DNA of 64,000 bases from Bradyrhizobium manausense. GTDB lineage: Bacteria; Pseudomonadota; Alphaproteobacteria; Rhizobiales; Xanthobacteraceae. Shown piece by piece: positions 9,374-17,311 of this stretch. The stretch covers positions 62,001 through 126,000 of the forward strand of contig NZ_JAFCKB010000014.1 of the NCBI RefSeq assembly GCF_018130615.1, in the 5' to 3' direction. The notes under the pieces were generated by a model. That model had not been told where the DNA came from and ran no database searches. It saw only the letters and a program-made list of their open reading frames with translations. Every line of letters starts with the position of its first letter. The stretch's first letter is position 1. Position numbers and translations under genes: made by a program.

Positions 9374-10845
9374 GAGAGCCCTCCGATGTGGATGAGCACG
9401 CTCTTCGAGCGGCGATTGGCGTGATAGGCTTCGCGGCCGAGATCCTTGCCGATGCCGGAGTGCTTGTAGCCCCCGGTCGGCAGGATGTGATCGCGCGAGC
9501 GGCCGTAGCGGTTGACCCAGACGGTGCCGGCAGCAAGAGCGCGCGTGATCCGCATCGCGCGTGAGACATCGCGGGTGAAGAGCCCGGCGGCAAGACCGTA
9601 GGTCGGGTGATCGGCAAGCGCCAAGGCTTCGTCCTCGGTCGTGAACGTCTGCAGCGTCAGCACCGGCCCGAAGATCTCCTCGGTGAGGGCGACGGAAGAT
9701 CGATCCACATTGGCAAGAAGGGTCGGCGTATAGAAATAGCCCTTAGCCTCCATCGGCTCACCGCCGGTCAGGCACTCGGCGCCTTCAGCGCGGGCCGTTC
9801 GCACCATCGTGTGCATCCGCGATCGCTGCTTCTCGGAGATGATCGGGGAGTAGGTCGTCGCGGCATCCCAGGTGGGACCAGCCTGGACGGCTTGCATGCG
9901 GGCAATGATGGCGTCGACCAACTGCTTGGCCACCAAGGCGTGGGCGATCAGCCGCGATCCGGCAACACAGGCCTGGCCGGCATTTGCAAGGATGCTGCCG
10001 GCAATCGCGGCGGCGGCCTGGTCGAGATCGGCATCGGCGAAGACGATCTGCGGGCTCTTGCCGCCGAGCTCGAGCGTCATGGGTTTGATGCCGGTGCGGG
10101 CGATATTCGCCATGATGGCAGCACCCGCGCCGGTTGATCCGGTAAAGCTCACTTTCGCAATGTCGGGATGTCCGGTGATGGCGGAGCCGGTCGTTGCCCC
10201 ATCGCCAAGCACGATGTTGATGAGCCCGGCAGGCAGCCCCGCCTTGACCGCCAATCGGGCGAGCACGATGGAGGAGAACGGCGTCATCTCCGACGGCTTC
10301 AGCACGACCGCATTGCCCGCGGCGAGAGCCGGCCCGAGTTTCCAGCCCGCCATGTTGATTGGAAAATTCCAGGGTGTGATGGCGCCGACAACCCCGTAAG
10401 GCTCGGTCATGATCATGCCGAGATGGGCGTCGTCGGTGGGCGCGAGGTCGCCGCCCTCCTTGTCGGCGAATTCGGCGAAGAAGCGGATTTGCTCGGCGGT
10501 GATCGCGATGTCTCCCGCAACGAGTTGACCGACCGGGCGGGTGGATGAAATCGCCTCGACCCTGGCGAGCGTCTCGGCTTCACTCTCGATGAGATCGGCC
10601 CAGCGCTTCGGGACGCCGGCTCGCTCGCGCGGACGCACGCCGCCCCAGTTGCTGGTCCTCAACGCCGTCCTGGCGGTTTGGACGGCCTCGTCCACGGTCT
10701 CGGCGGAGGCGACCGGACACTCGGCGTAGTGCGCACCGTCGGATGGCCGGTGCAGCGGAAGCAGGCCGGGGGATTCCTGCAGCCGATCGCCGATGAAGTG
10801 GCCGATCGGCAACTGAACCTGGTCGGGGTCGAAGCTCAGGCTCAT
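9370..10845 (-). CDS. NAD(P)-dependent aldehyde dehydrogenase
   Basis: 491 residues from the ATG at 10845, which overlaps the cupin stop codon as ATGA. Family motifs include WNFPINMAGWKLGPALAAG, FTGSTGAG, the general base in LELGGKSPQIVF and the nucleophile Cys in ANAGQACVAGSR. The C-terminus has the usual substrate-loop and oligomerisation segment ending RRSKSVLIHI. It is a different subfamily from the GabD-like enzyme 1 kb downstream, so the operon probably handles two aldehydes, or one enzyme has broader specificity. It fits with oxidation of the product of the PuuB-like flavoprotein (inference). Confidence 0.88.
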   Translation of the reverse strand: MSLSFDPDQVQLPIGHFIGDRLQESPGLLPLHRPSDGAHYAECPVASAETVDEAVQTARTALRTSNWGGVRPRERAGVPKRWADLIESEAETLARVEAISSTRPVGQLVAGDIAITAEQIRFFAEFADKEGGDLAPTDDAHLGMIMTEPYGVVGAITPWNFPINMAGWKLGPALAAGNAVVLKPSEMTPFSSIVLARLAVKAGLPAGLINIVLGDGATTGSAITGHPDIAKVSFTGSTGAGAAIMANIARTGIKPMTLELGGKSPQIVFADADLDQAAAAIAGSILANAGQACVAGSRLIAHALVAKQLVDAIIARMQAVQAGPTWDAATTYSPIISEKQRSRMHTMVRTARAEGAECLTGGEPMEAKGYFYTPTLLANVDRSSVALTEEIFGPVLTLQTFTTEDEALALADHPTYGLAAGLFTRDVSRAMRITRALAAGTVWVNRYGRSRDHILPTGGYKHSGIGKDLGREAYHANRRSKSVLIHIGGLS

Positions 10846-11192
10846 GACACCGTGACGTAGATCTTGCGCACGGTCTCGATCGTCTTCCACACCCCCGTAA
10901 ATCCGGGCTTCATGACGAAGCTGTCGCCGGCTTTGAACGTCATCGGGACGCCGCCGTCCGGCGTGATCTCGATCGTGCCGGCGAGGATGTGACAGAATTC
11001 AAAGGTCTCTCCCTTGATCGAGCGCGTCTCGCCCGGCGTTGCTTCCCACACGCCGGTGTGCACGAGGTCGCCCTTGGCCTCGTCCTGTGCCCAGGTCTTG
11101 AAGTGAGGCGCGCCCGCAATGAGCCGCTCCGGCATCGGGCCGGATTCCTTCGGGGCGAAAGTCGGGTTGGGGTCGATCCGTTTCAGCAGCAA
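10842..11192 (-). CDS. Cupin domain protein (ureidoglycine aminohydrolase-like cupin, PF05899 type)
   Basis: A 116-residue single-domain cupin. I start it at the TTG at 11192 (LLKRIDPNPTFAPKESG) because a good AGAGGAG site lies 7 bases upstream and an earlier start would overlap the reductase gene. The core has GVWEATPGETRS, EFCHILAGTIEITPDGG and FKAGDSFVMKPGFTGVWKT, the small cupin pattern often found beside polyamine and amino-acid catabolic genes. Its role there is not well defined in the family. It overlaps the following aldehyde dehydrogenase by 4 bp (ATGA), so the two are translationally coupled. Confidence 0.8.
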   Translation of the reverse strand: MLLKRIDPNPTFAPKESGPMPERLIAGAPHFKTWAQDEAKGDLVHTGVWEATPGETRSIKGETFEFCHILAGTIEITPDGGVPMTFKAGDSFVMKPGFTGVWKTIETVRKIYVTVS

Positions 11193-11205
11193 AGTCGGGC
11201 TCCTC

Positions 11206-12129
11206 TCAATAACCACGGGTCCGGTCGACGAGCCCGACGAGGTCGAGGCCCGCTTCATATCGCTTGATGTTGTCGATGACCGCGCGAGCGGCGGTGTCCG
11301 CCTGGGTGACGCTTGCCACGTGCGGGGTCAGCAGCACTTTCGGATGGGCCCACAAGGCATGATCGCCGGGCAGCGGCTCCGGCTCGGTCACGTCGACGAC
11401 CGCGCCGGCAAGCTGACCCGTATCGAGAGCCGCGAGGAGTGCGCTGGACTCGAGCTGCGCGCCGCGCCCGGCGTGGACGAGGGCCGCGCCTTTCGGCAAT
11501 TGTGCAAAGAGGTCTTGATTCAGGATCCCGCGCGTGGCCCCGGTGAGCGGCAGCAGGCAGATCAGGATGTCGGTTTCGCCGAGCATCCGGCCGAGGCCGG
11601 CATCGCCGCTATAGGTCGCAACACCCTCGATCGTCTTGTCCGACCGGCTCCAGCCGCTCAGGCGGAAGCCGAACGGCCTCAGGCTTTCCAGCACCGCGCG
11701 GCCGAGCACGCCAAGTCCGAGAACCCCGACACATCGGTCGGTCGCCTGCTTCTGCGGCAAAGCCCGCCATTCGCGGCGTCGCTGCAAATCGAGGTAGGCC
11801 GGGATGTTGCGGTGGAGGGCCAGCACCGCGAGAGTGACGTATTCCTGCATCATCCGGATGATGCCGTCTTCCACCATCCGGACCACCTTCACCTCGGGCG
11901 GGATCGCCGTCAGCCGAAATTGATCGATGCCCGCCCCGACCGAAAACAGGATGTCGAGGTTACGGTATTGTTCCAGGGCTTCCGGCACGGACCAGGTGAT
12001 GATGTAACGGATATCGGCCGGAGAGACCGTGGCCGGGCCGATGGCGAAGGGCAGGTGTGGGAGCTCGCGCGCGAAGGCTTCGCGGAACACAGCCCCGCGC
12101 TGAGCGTCGGAATTGAAGAGAAAGGTCAT
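11206..12129 (-). CDS. ghrA: D-2-hydroxyacid dehydrogenase, glyoxylate/hydroxypyruvate reductase A-like
   Basis: 307 residues, same length as GhrA. The N-terminal [19 protein letters not shown] region and the NAD(P)-binding [16 protein letters not shown] (about residues 134-150) are in place. The catalytic Arg follows HAGRGAQL and the catalytic His is in LTPHVASVT near residue 280. GhrA-type enzymes reduce glyoxylate or hydroxypyruvate with NADPH. It is the first gene of the five-gene minus-strand operon and is divergent from the second GNAT gene across a 219-bp gap that probably holds the operon promoter. Confidence 0.86.
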   Translation of the reverse strand: MTFLFNSDAQRGAVFREAFARELPHLPFAIGPATVSPADIRYIITWSVPEALEQYRNLDILFSVGAGIDQFRLTAIPPEVKVVRMVEDGIIRMMQEYVTLAVLALHRNIPAYLDLQRRREWRALPQKQATDRCVGVLGLGVLGRAVLESLRPFGFRLSGWSRSDKTIEGVATYSGDAGLGRMLGETDILICLLPLTGATRGILNQDLFAQLPKGAALVHAGRGAQLESSALLAALDTGQLAGAVVDVTEPEPLPGDHALWAHPKVLLTPHVASVTQADTAARAVIDNIKRYEAGLDLVGLVDRTRGY

Positions 12130-12348
12130 TGTCGAATTCGGACGCGCGGAGAATGGCGAGCTTGCCGGATTGAACCAGGCTATCGGACCCGCAATCTCGG
12201 TCGGTGCCGAATGCGGTTGCGATTTGGTGGAATGTTTCGTTGGACGGCGGTTCCGGAACGCAATCTGCGGCGGAGCCCGGTGTAAGCTGAGCCCGACCGA
12301 GCTCGGAGCCGCCGACGTCGACCGCCGTCGAGCCGATCAGGGGGCGAC

Positions 12349-13251
12349 ATGAAATCGCGCACGACCAGTTCGCTGACGATCGACGCATTCGACGCGCGTG
12401 CGGTCGACATCGATACGGTGGAGCTCGATCAGCTTTATACGCTCTCGATCGGCGTCGGCTGGCCGCATCGTCCGGAGGACTGGCAGTTTCTGCGTGATGC
12501 CGGCCACGGCATCGTCGTTCACGATGAGATCGGACGGGTGCTGGGCTCCGCGATGTGGTTTCCGCATGGGGCGGATTTTGCGACGGTCGGCATGGTCATC
12601 ACATCGCCCCGCCTTCAGGCGCTTGGCACGGCTCAGTGGCTCATGAAGCGCGTTCTGTCCGCGTCCAAGGGGCGCAATCTCCGCCTCAACGCCACGCATG
12701 CAGCGCGCAAGCTCTATCTATCGCTCGGCTTCCGCCGCGAACGGACGGTGTTCCAGCGCCAGGCAGAGGTGCAGCGGCTCAGTGAGATGCCGCATCTTCC
12801 TGAAGGGACCGAGCTGCGGGAGCTCAATCGCAAGGACCTGCCGGCGATCGCTCAACTCGACGCGCAGGCGTTTGGTGCCTCGCGCCTCGATTTGCTGGCG
12901 GCCCTCCTGGAGCAATCCACCGGCTTCGGGCTCTATCGGCAGGGGCGCCTCGTCGCATTCGCGCTGTGCCGCCCGTTCGGGCGAGGGCATGTCGTGGGTC
13001 CGGTCGTCGCGTCGAACGACGAGGACGCGATCGTGGTGGCTGCGCCTCATGTCGCGGCCCATGAAGGACGGTTCCTGAGGGTCGACACGCACCTCGCCGA
13101 CGGCGAGTTCTGCGCCTTCCTGGCCCGGTCCGGCCTTGCCTTTTTCGACACGGTCACGACGATGTCGCTGGGAGGGGAGTTTCGCGATCCCAACGATCGC
13201 TCTGGGACGTCGCCCGTGACTTACGCGCTCGCAAGCCAGGCACTCGGTTAG
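12349..13251 (+). CDS. GNAT N-acetyltransferase, two-domain (paralogue of the one at 3846)
   Basis: 300 residues with the same architecture as the protein at 3846-4688: an N-terminal GNAT half beginning around residue 20 with GWPHRPEDWQ, an acetyl-CoA loop that is weaker than usual (PRLQALGTAQWLM), and a second half starting near ELRELNRKDLPAIAQLD. Both end in an ALASQALG-like tail. It is transcribed away from the reductase-aldehyde dehydrogenase operon. The weaker pyrophosphate loop raises the possibility that the first half is less active than in its paralogue. Confidence 0.85.
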   Translation: MKSRTTSSLTIDAFDARAVDIDTVELDQLYTLSIGVGWPHRPEDWQFLRDAGHGIVVHDEIGRVLGSAMWFPHGADFATVGMVITSPRLQALGTAQWLMKRVLSASKGRNLRLNATHAARKLYLSLGFRRERTVFQRQAEVQRLSEMPHLPEGTELRELNRKDLPAIAQLDAQAFGASRLDLLAALLEQSTGFGLYRQGRLVAFALCRPFGRGHVVGPVVASNDEDAIVVAAPHVAAHEGRFLRVDTHLADGEFCAFLARSGLAFFDTVTTMSLGGEFRDPNDRSGTSPVTYALASQALG

Positions 13252-13278
13252 GTCATCGCCGGACGAACCGCGCGATGC

Positions 13279-14307
13279 TCAGCTCGAGAGCAGCGTGCGC
13301 GCGGCGCGGGCAAGGCGACGACCGACGGTCTTCTGCCGAAGAGCCTCCGTCCAGTCGAACATGCTCGAGTTGACGTCATAGTCGCCGCGCTGGGCGTCCG
13401 GTATCGCGCCGGCCACGATGCGGGCGATCAGGTGCGGCAATTCACGATAGAATGTATCCGTGCGATACGGTGGATGCAGCGAGTAGAGCCCGGCGCCTGA
13501 ACCGAGAAGGTCTATCCGGCAAAGCCCCTTGCGCATCATGGCCGCGGAGATGATCTCCTCGGCAGGCATCGTCAGCGGCGACTGGCGAAACAGCTTTGCG
13601 CGGATCCGGCGTCGGAGATTTGGCCGCACCAGCTCCAGCGCGCCGACGGATGCATCGAATCTGACTTGATCCAGAACGAAGATGCGCGTGCTCACGGTGC
13701 GAAAGCGGTAGGCCGGGTAGGCGGCGGCGAGCCGCTCGGGCGGCTGGACGCCGCTCAACCCCGGGAATCCTCCATGCAGGTCGCCGAGCGCGCCGTCAGC
13801 GCGAGGCGGACCGGGAAGTGGTCCGGCGAACAGCGCATCCGGCGTCGTCTTCAGCCAGCCGATCGCCTCCTCCAGCCAGACCTGGCTGCCGCCGCCGAAC
13901 AGCATGTCGCTGTCCATATGCACCACATAGTCCGCGTTCGTCTTCAAGAGGCCGTAGAAATAGGCATGGAACGGTCCGCCATCGAAGGCCTTTTCCGGAT
14001 GGACGCGGCTTGTCGAGAAATAGCGCTGCCGCACGGCCTCGAGCGCCGCCGGCGAATAGTCGACCTCGGAAATCTCCGCCTTCGGCGATTTCAGCGCGAT
14101 GGCCTCCAGCAGTGCAAACAGGCGTCTGCGGCTCTCCTCATAGGCACTGCCGGTGTAGCGGCCGCTCTTGCTCTGCCTGGTGTCGACAGTGAATACGATG
14201 CGATCGACCTGATCGCCCCATACGTCGAGCTGATGCGGAAGTGTGTGGACGGCATGGCGCACGTCCAGCGGATGCAAATTGATCTGAAGCGCGGATCTGA
14301 CCTGCAT
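13279..14307 (-). CDS. Glycosyltransferase-like protein with DxD motif
   Basis: 342 residues, no signal peptide. The visible signature is YVVHMDSDMLFGGG near residue 130, a DxD-type metal/nucleotide-sugar motif in a strand context like GT-A fold enzymes. Upstream is VDRIVFTVDTRQSKSGR, which matches the first strand of the same fold. I do not recognise a specific family or donor sugar. It stands alone between the second GNAT gene (28 bp away, convergent) and a 420-bp non-coding stretch. The length and C-terminal basic tail (RRLARAARTLLSS) give no further clue. Confidence 0.65.
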   Translation of the reverse strand: MQVRSALQINLHPLDVRHAVHTLPHQLDVWGDQVDRIVFTVDTRQSKSGRYTGSAYEESRRRLFALLEAIALKSPKAEISEVDYSPAALEAVRQRYFSTSRVHPEKAFDGGPFHAYFYGLLKTNADYVVHMDSDMLFGGGSQVWLEEAIGWLKTTPDALFAGPLPGPPRADGALGDLHGGFPGLSGVQPPERLAAAYPAYRFRTVSTRIFVLDQVRFDASVGALELVRPNLRRRIRAKLFRQSPLTMPAEEIISAAMMRKGLCRIDLLGSGAGLYSLHPPYRTDTFYRELPHLIARIVAGAIPDAQRGDYDVNSSMFDWTEALRQKTVGRRLARAARTLLSS

Positions 14308-14728
14308 CTCATCTCTCCTCGCCGGTGAACGGGTCGATCACGTCCATGAACGGCTCGCGCCTGTATCAGCTGTCCAAGGGAAGCGGCCTGTCGGGTGCGT
14401 GGTTGGCCTGGATTTGCACCGCGATGGTTGTATCCGAAATCTATCAAAGATGGCCTTCGCCAGAAGCCAATTCGCACTGCGTCGTTAATGAACCGCGGCA
14501 GGCTCGCGACCATGATTGGAGATGCCGATCACCGATTCGAGGACCGACGCAGCGGCGTGCTTCAGCACCAGAGCGCGACGACGCGCGGCATCCAGCGGAG
14601 CATCAACGAATGAGTAACCAATTCTATTAAGGCAAGCTCGGTGTGATCTTCACTCGACCAGGACTGAAGCAGTCAGTCCGTCTTCAGACGGGGCCATCAA
14701 ATAGCGGCAAGATACGCGCCCGTGCGAG
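14308..14728. other. Intergenic stretch, no recognisable gene
   Basis: 420 bp between the glycosyltransferase-like start and the IclR stop. Small frames exist but none has a convincing ribosome site or similarity. The only structure I see is the palindrome CCGTCTTCAGACGG at 14678-14691, 38 bp downstream of the IclR stop on its own strand; no T-run follows it, so I leave its role open. Confidence 0.5.
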
Positions 14729-15577
14729 CTAGCGCGCTCGTGCGTCGTGCGGCTTGCCCAGCTGAGCCGGTGGGGCGATCGAATGGCGGGAGGCAAAGTC
14801 GATCAAGGCGGTCCGCGCAGGACTCTGCGGCTGCAGCAAGTCCCTGTGCGTGCCGAACAAGGTCACGGCGACTTCGATCTCGCCTTGCCAGTTCGTGATC
14901 GCGGACGAGATCGCGGCCAGGCCCGGAATGTAACGGCCGTCGACATAGGCAACATGCTCGCGCCGGACTTTCGTCGTCAATGCCTCGACGCTTTCCGTGT
15001 TGGGATCGAGATCCGGCCAGCTCACGCCGACAGAAGCGGCGCGCTCGAGTTCGTTCTGCAGCCGCGCGGTCAGTTGTGGAGACGGCAGATACGACAGGAA
15101 GACGCGTCCGGTCGCGGAGTCCAGCAAGGGAAATGTGCTGCCAAGACCGATCGACGTGGTGGTCAGATGGGGGCCTCGCTCCATTCGGACCACGGTCGGG
15201 CCATTATGGCTCCAGACGGCTAGCAGCGCGGCCTGTCCGGTCACCGTGGCCAATTCCTCGAGTTCGTCGGAGGCGCGGACGACGAAGTTGTTCCGGCTGA
15301 TGGCCGCAACGCCCAACTCTGCCGCTTCGCGGCCGAGGTCGTAGCGGCCGGAGCGCTCCTTCTGCACGGCAAGGCCCGCATGAATGAAGCTCGCCAGGTA
15401 GCGATGCACCTTGCTCGGCGGCATGCCGGCTTCGCGCGCGATATCCGACAGCGTCGCCGGCCCATCAAAGGACCTGAGGACTCGCAGGACCGAAAGCGCG
15501 GCGTCGAGAGCCTGGATGCCGCCGGGGGCCGTCCCGCCGCTCTCGTCGTCAGTCTCTTTCGGCCGCGTCCGTTTCAT
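14729..15577 (-). CDS. IclR-family transcriptional regulator
   Basis: 282 residues from the ATG at 15577, which overlaps the thioesterase stop as ATGA. The winged helix lies at about residues 20-75, with recognition region TLSDIAREAGMPPSKVHRYLASF. The C-terminal effector domain follows, with SIGLGSTFPLLDSATGRVFLSY near residue 140. IclR proteins often bind aromatic acids or their CoA esters. Sitting downstream of the thioesterase and divergent from the ring-cleavage genes, it is the obvious regulator of this pathway. The triple half-site at 16050-16096 is its likely operator (inference). Confidence 0.88.
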   Translation of the reverse strand: MKRTRPKETDDESGGTAPGGIQALDAALSVLRVLRSFDGPATLSDIAREAGMPPSKVHRYLASFIHAGLAVQKERSGRYDLGREAAELGVAAISRNNFVVRASDELEELATVTGQAALLAVWSHNGPTVVRMERGPHLTTTSIGLGSTFPLLDSATGRVFLSYLPSPQLTARLQNELERAASVGVSWPDLDPNTESVEALTTKVRREHVAYVDGRYIPGLAAISSAITNWQGEIEVAVTLFGTHRDLLQPQSPARTALIDFASRHSIAPPAQLGKPHDARAR

Positions 15578-15972
15578 CTCAACAAGTCCTTGAACTCCTG
15601 CGGCACGCTCGCGCCGCGGAGTGCGCCCGTGTCCGTGACCGAGGCCCAGGCGCGCTGTTCGAAGCCGCTCGCAACCTGCACGTTTCCGACCGATAGCTTG
15701 TAGTCGATTCGAAACCGCCGCTCCTGCCACTCGGTCACCTCGGCGCGGATCACCAGCTCATCGTCGTAGCGGGCTGGCCCCACAAACTTGGCTCCGACAT
15801 TGACCAGCGGCGTGACGCTGTTGAAGCGGCGCTTGAGCTCCCGCTGGCTCAATCCGTGCTTCCGCAGCCAGCGCTGATAGGTGCAGTCAAACCAGTAGAA
15901 GTAGTTGGGATAAAAGACGATTCCGGCCTCGTCGCAATCGCCCCACTCGATCGTGAAAGCTGTCTCGAACAT
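15574..15972 (-). CDS. Acyl-CoA thioesterase, 4-hydroxybenzoyl-CoA thioesterase family
   Basis: 132 residues, the usual length of a single hotdog domain. The signature WGDCDEAGIVFYPNYFYWFD (residues 10-29) contains the catalytic Asp (D16) of the 4HBT group. In this setting the natural substrate would be gentisyl-CoA, releasing gentisate for the dioxygenase encoded at 20402. It is the first gene of the minus-strand half of the divergent cluster and is coupled to the IclR gene by a 4-bp overlap. Confidence 0.88.
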   Translation of the reverse strand: MFETAFTIEWGDCDEAGIVFYPNYFYWFDCTYQRWLRKHGLSQRELKRRFNSVTPLVNVGAKFVGPARYDDELVIRAEVTEWQERRFRIDYKLSVGNVQVASGFEQRAWASVTDTGALRGASVPQEFKDLLR

Positions 15973-16049
15973 CCGAAAAACCTCCCGCTAGGCGCCCGGC
16001 GCGGAGTCCAACCGCGCTGGCATTATTCCGTATAAGAAAAATGATTACC

Positions 16050-16096
16050 TGTAATGCAAGAGATATATTGCATTACAAGAAATCTATTGCATAATG
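16050..16096. promoter_or_regulatory. Probable IclR operator and promoter: inverted repeat plus third half-site
   Basis: TGTAATGCAA at 16050-16059 and its exact reverse complement TTGCATTACA at 16068-16077 are separated by 8 bp. A third copy of the half-site core, TTGCATAATG, lies at 16087-16096 in the same orientation as the second, 9 bp after it. This lies in the 170-bp divergent gap between the thioesterase and monooxygenase genes. The geometry resembles the PcaU/PobR-type IclR operators (two inverted and one direct 10-bp repeat). TTGCAT at 16068 and CATAAT at 16090 could also be -35 and -10 elements with a 16-bp spacer for the plus-strand operon. Confidence 0.65.
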
Positions 16097-16142
16097 CGCA
16101 AACAGAAGCGGTCAACAGAACGCAACGGGGAAAGGAAAGGTC

Positions 16143-17291
16143 ATGCGGCTTAGTCGCATTGCGGTGATGGGGGGCGGTCCTGCGGGTCTGTATTTCGCCG
16201 CCCTCTGGAAGCGTCGGCATCCCCAAGACCACGTCGATGTCTTCGAGCAGAATCCCGAAGGCGCGACCTGGGGCTTTGGCGTGGTCTTCTCCGACAAGGC
16301 GCTCGACTTCCTTCGCGCCGATGATCCGGAAACGGAGCAGGCCGTGTCGTCGCGCATGGAGACCTGGCGCGACATCACGCTCGTACATCGCGGCGAACGC
16401 GTCGTACTCGACGGCGTCGGCTTCTCCGCGGTCGGACGGCTCGATTTCATCACGCAATTGACTGAACGCGCACGATCCGCGGGTGCAAATCTGCACTTCG
16501 GCAGGCTCGTGCGCTCGATCGAAGAACTCGCCGGCTACGATCTGGTCGTTGCCGCGGACGGCGTGAACTCGCTGGTGCGACGGAGCTACGAAGGCGACTT
16601 CGCGACATCGCTGTCCTACGACCACAACAAGTTCGCCTGGTATGGCACCACCAAGCGCTTCGAAACGCTGACCCAGACCTTCGTCGAAACCGAGTTCGGC
16701 TGCTTCAACGCCCACCACTACCGTTACTCGCCGACGATGAGCACGTTCATCGTGGAGTGCGATCGTGCGACCTGGCTCCGTGCCGGTTTCGCTGAGAAGA
16801 CGGAGGAAGAGAGCAGGGCGCTTTGCGAAAAGGTGTTTGCCGGCACTCTCGAAGGGCATCCTCTCGTCAACAACAAATCGGTCTGGCGCAATTTTCCCTG
16901 GCTGTGGAACGATCGCTGGTCGCACCGGAACATGGTTCTGGTCGGTGACGCGCTCCACACCGCGCATTTTTCGATCGGCTCCGGCACGCGCCTCGCCCTC
17001 GAGGACGTCATCGCGCTCGTCAACGCGCTCGACAATGAACCGCACAGTCTCCGCCGTGCGCTGGAGGACTACGAAGCCACGCGCCGTCCGGTGGTGGAGA
17101 AGCTGGTCAAGGCCGCAAGGACCAGCGCGGCCTGGTACGAGCGCTTTGCCGAGCACATGAAGCTGGCTCCGCTGGAGTTCGGCTACAGCTACATCACCCG
17201 CTCGGGGCGGATCGACGACAGCCAGTTGCGTGCGATGTCGCCGCGTTTCATGGCGCGCTACGACGCCAATTCATTGGTCTCCAGCACATAG
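16143..17291 (+). CDS. FAD-dependent aromatic-CoA monooxygenase (salicylyl-CoA 5-hydroxylase-like)
   Basis: 382 residues. The N-terminus carries the FAD fold VMGGGPAGLYFAALWKRRHP (about residues 8-27), then GATWGFGVVFSDKALDFL, which is characteristic of the salicylyl-CoA/anthraniloyl-CoA hydroxylase branch rather than free-acid hydroxylases. VLVGDALHTAHFSIGSGTRLA near residue 270 is the second FAD motif. Many relatives carry an extra flavoprotein domain and are about 780 residues long; this one is the single-domain form. With a CoA ligase next door and a thioesterase and gentisate dioxygenase in the cluster, it should make gentisyl-CoA from salicylyl-CoA or 3-hydroxybenzoyl-CoA (inference). 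Confidence 0.85.
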   Translation: MRLSRIAVMGGGPAGLYFAALWKRRHPQDHVDVFEQNPEGATWGFGVVFSDKALDFLRADDPETEQAVSSRMETWRDITLVHRGERVVLDGVGFSAVGRLDFITQLTERARSAGANLHFGRLVRSIEELAGYDLVVAADGVNSLVRRSYEGDFATSLSYDHNKFAWYGTTKRFETLTQTFVETEFGCFNAHHYRYSPTMSTFIVECDRATWLRAGFAEKTEEESRALCEKVFAGTLEGHPLVNNKSVWRNFPWLWNDRWSHRNMVLVGDALHTAHFSIGSGTRLALEDVIALVNALDNEPHSLRRALEDYEATRRPVVEKLVKAARTSAAWYERFAEHMKLAPLEFGYSYITRSGRIDDSQLRAMSPRFMARYDANSLVSST

Positions 17292-17311
17292 CGATGATGA
17301 GGAGCGCTCCC

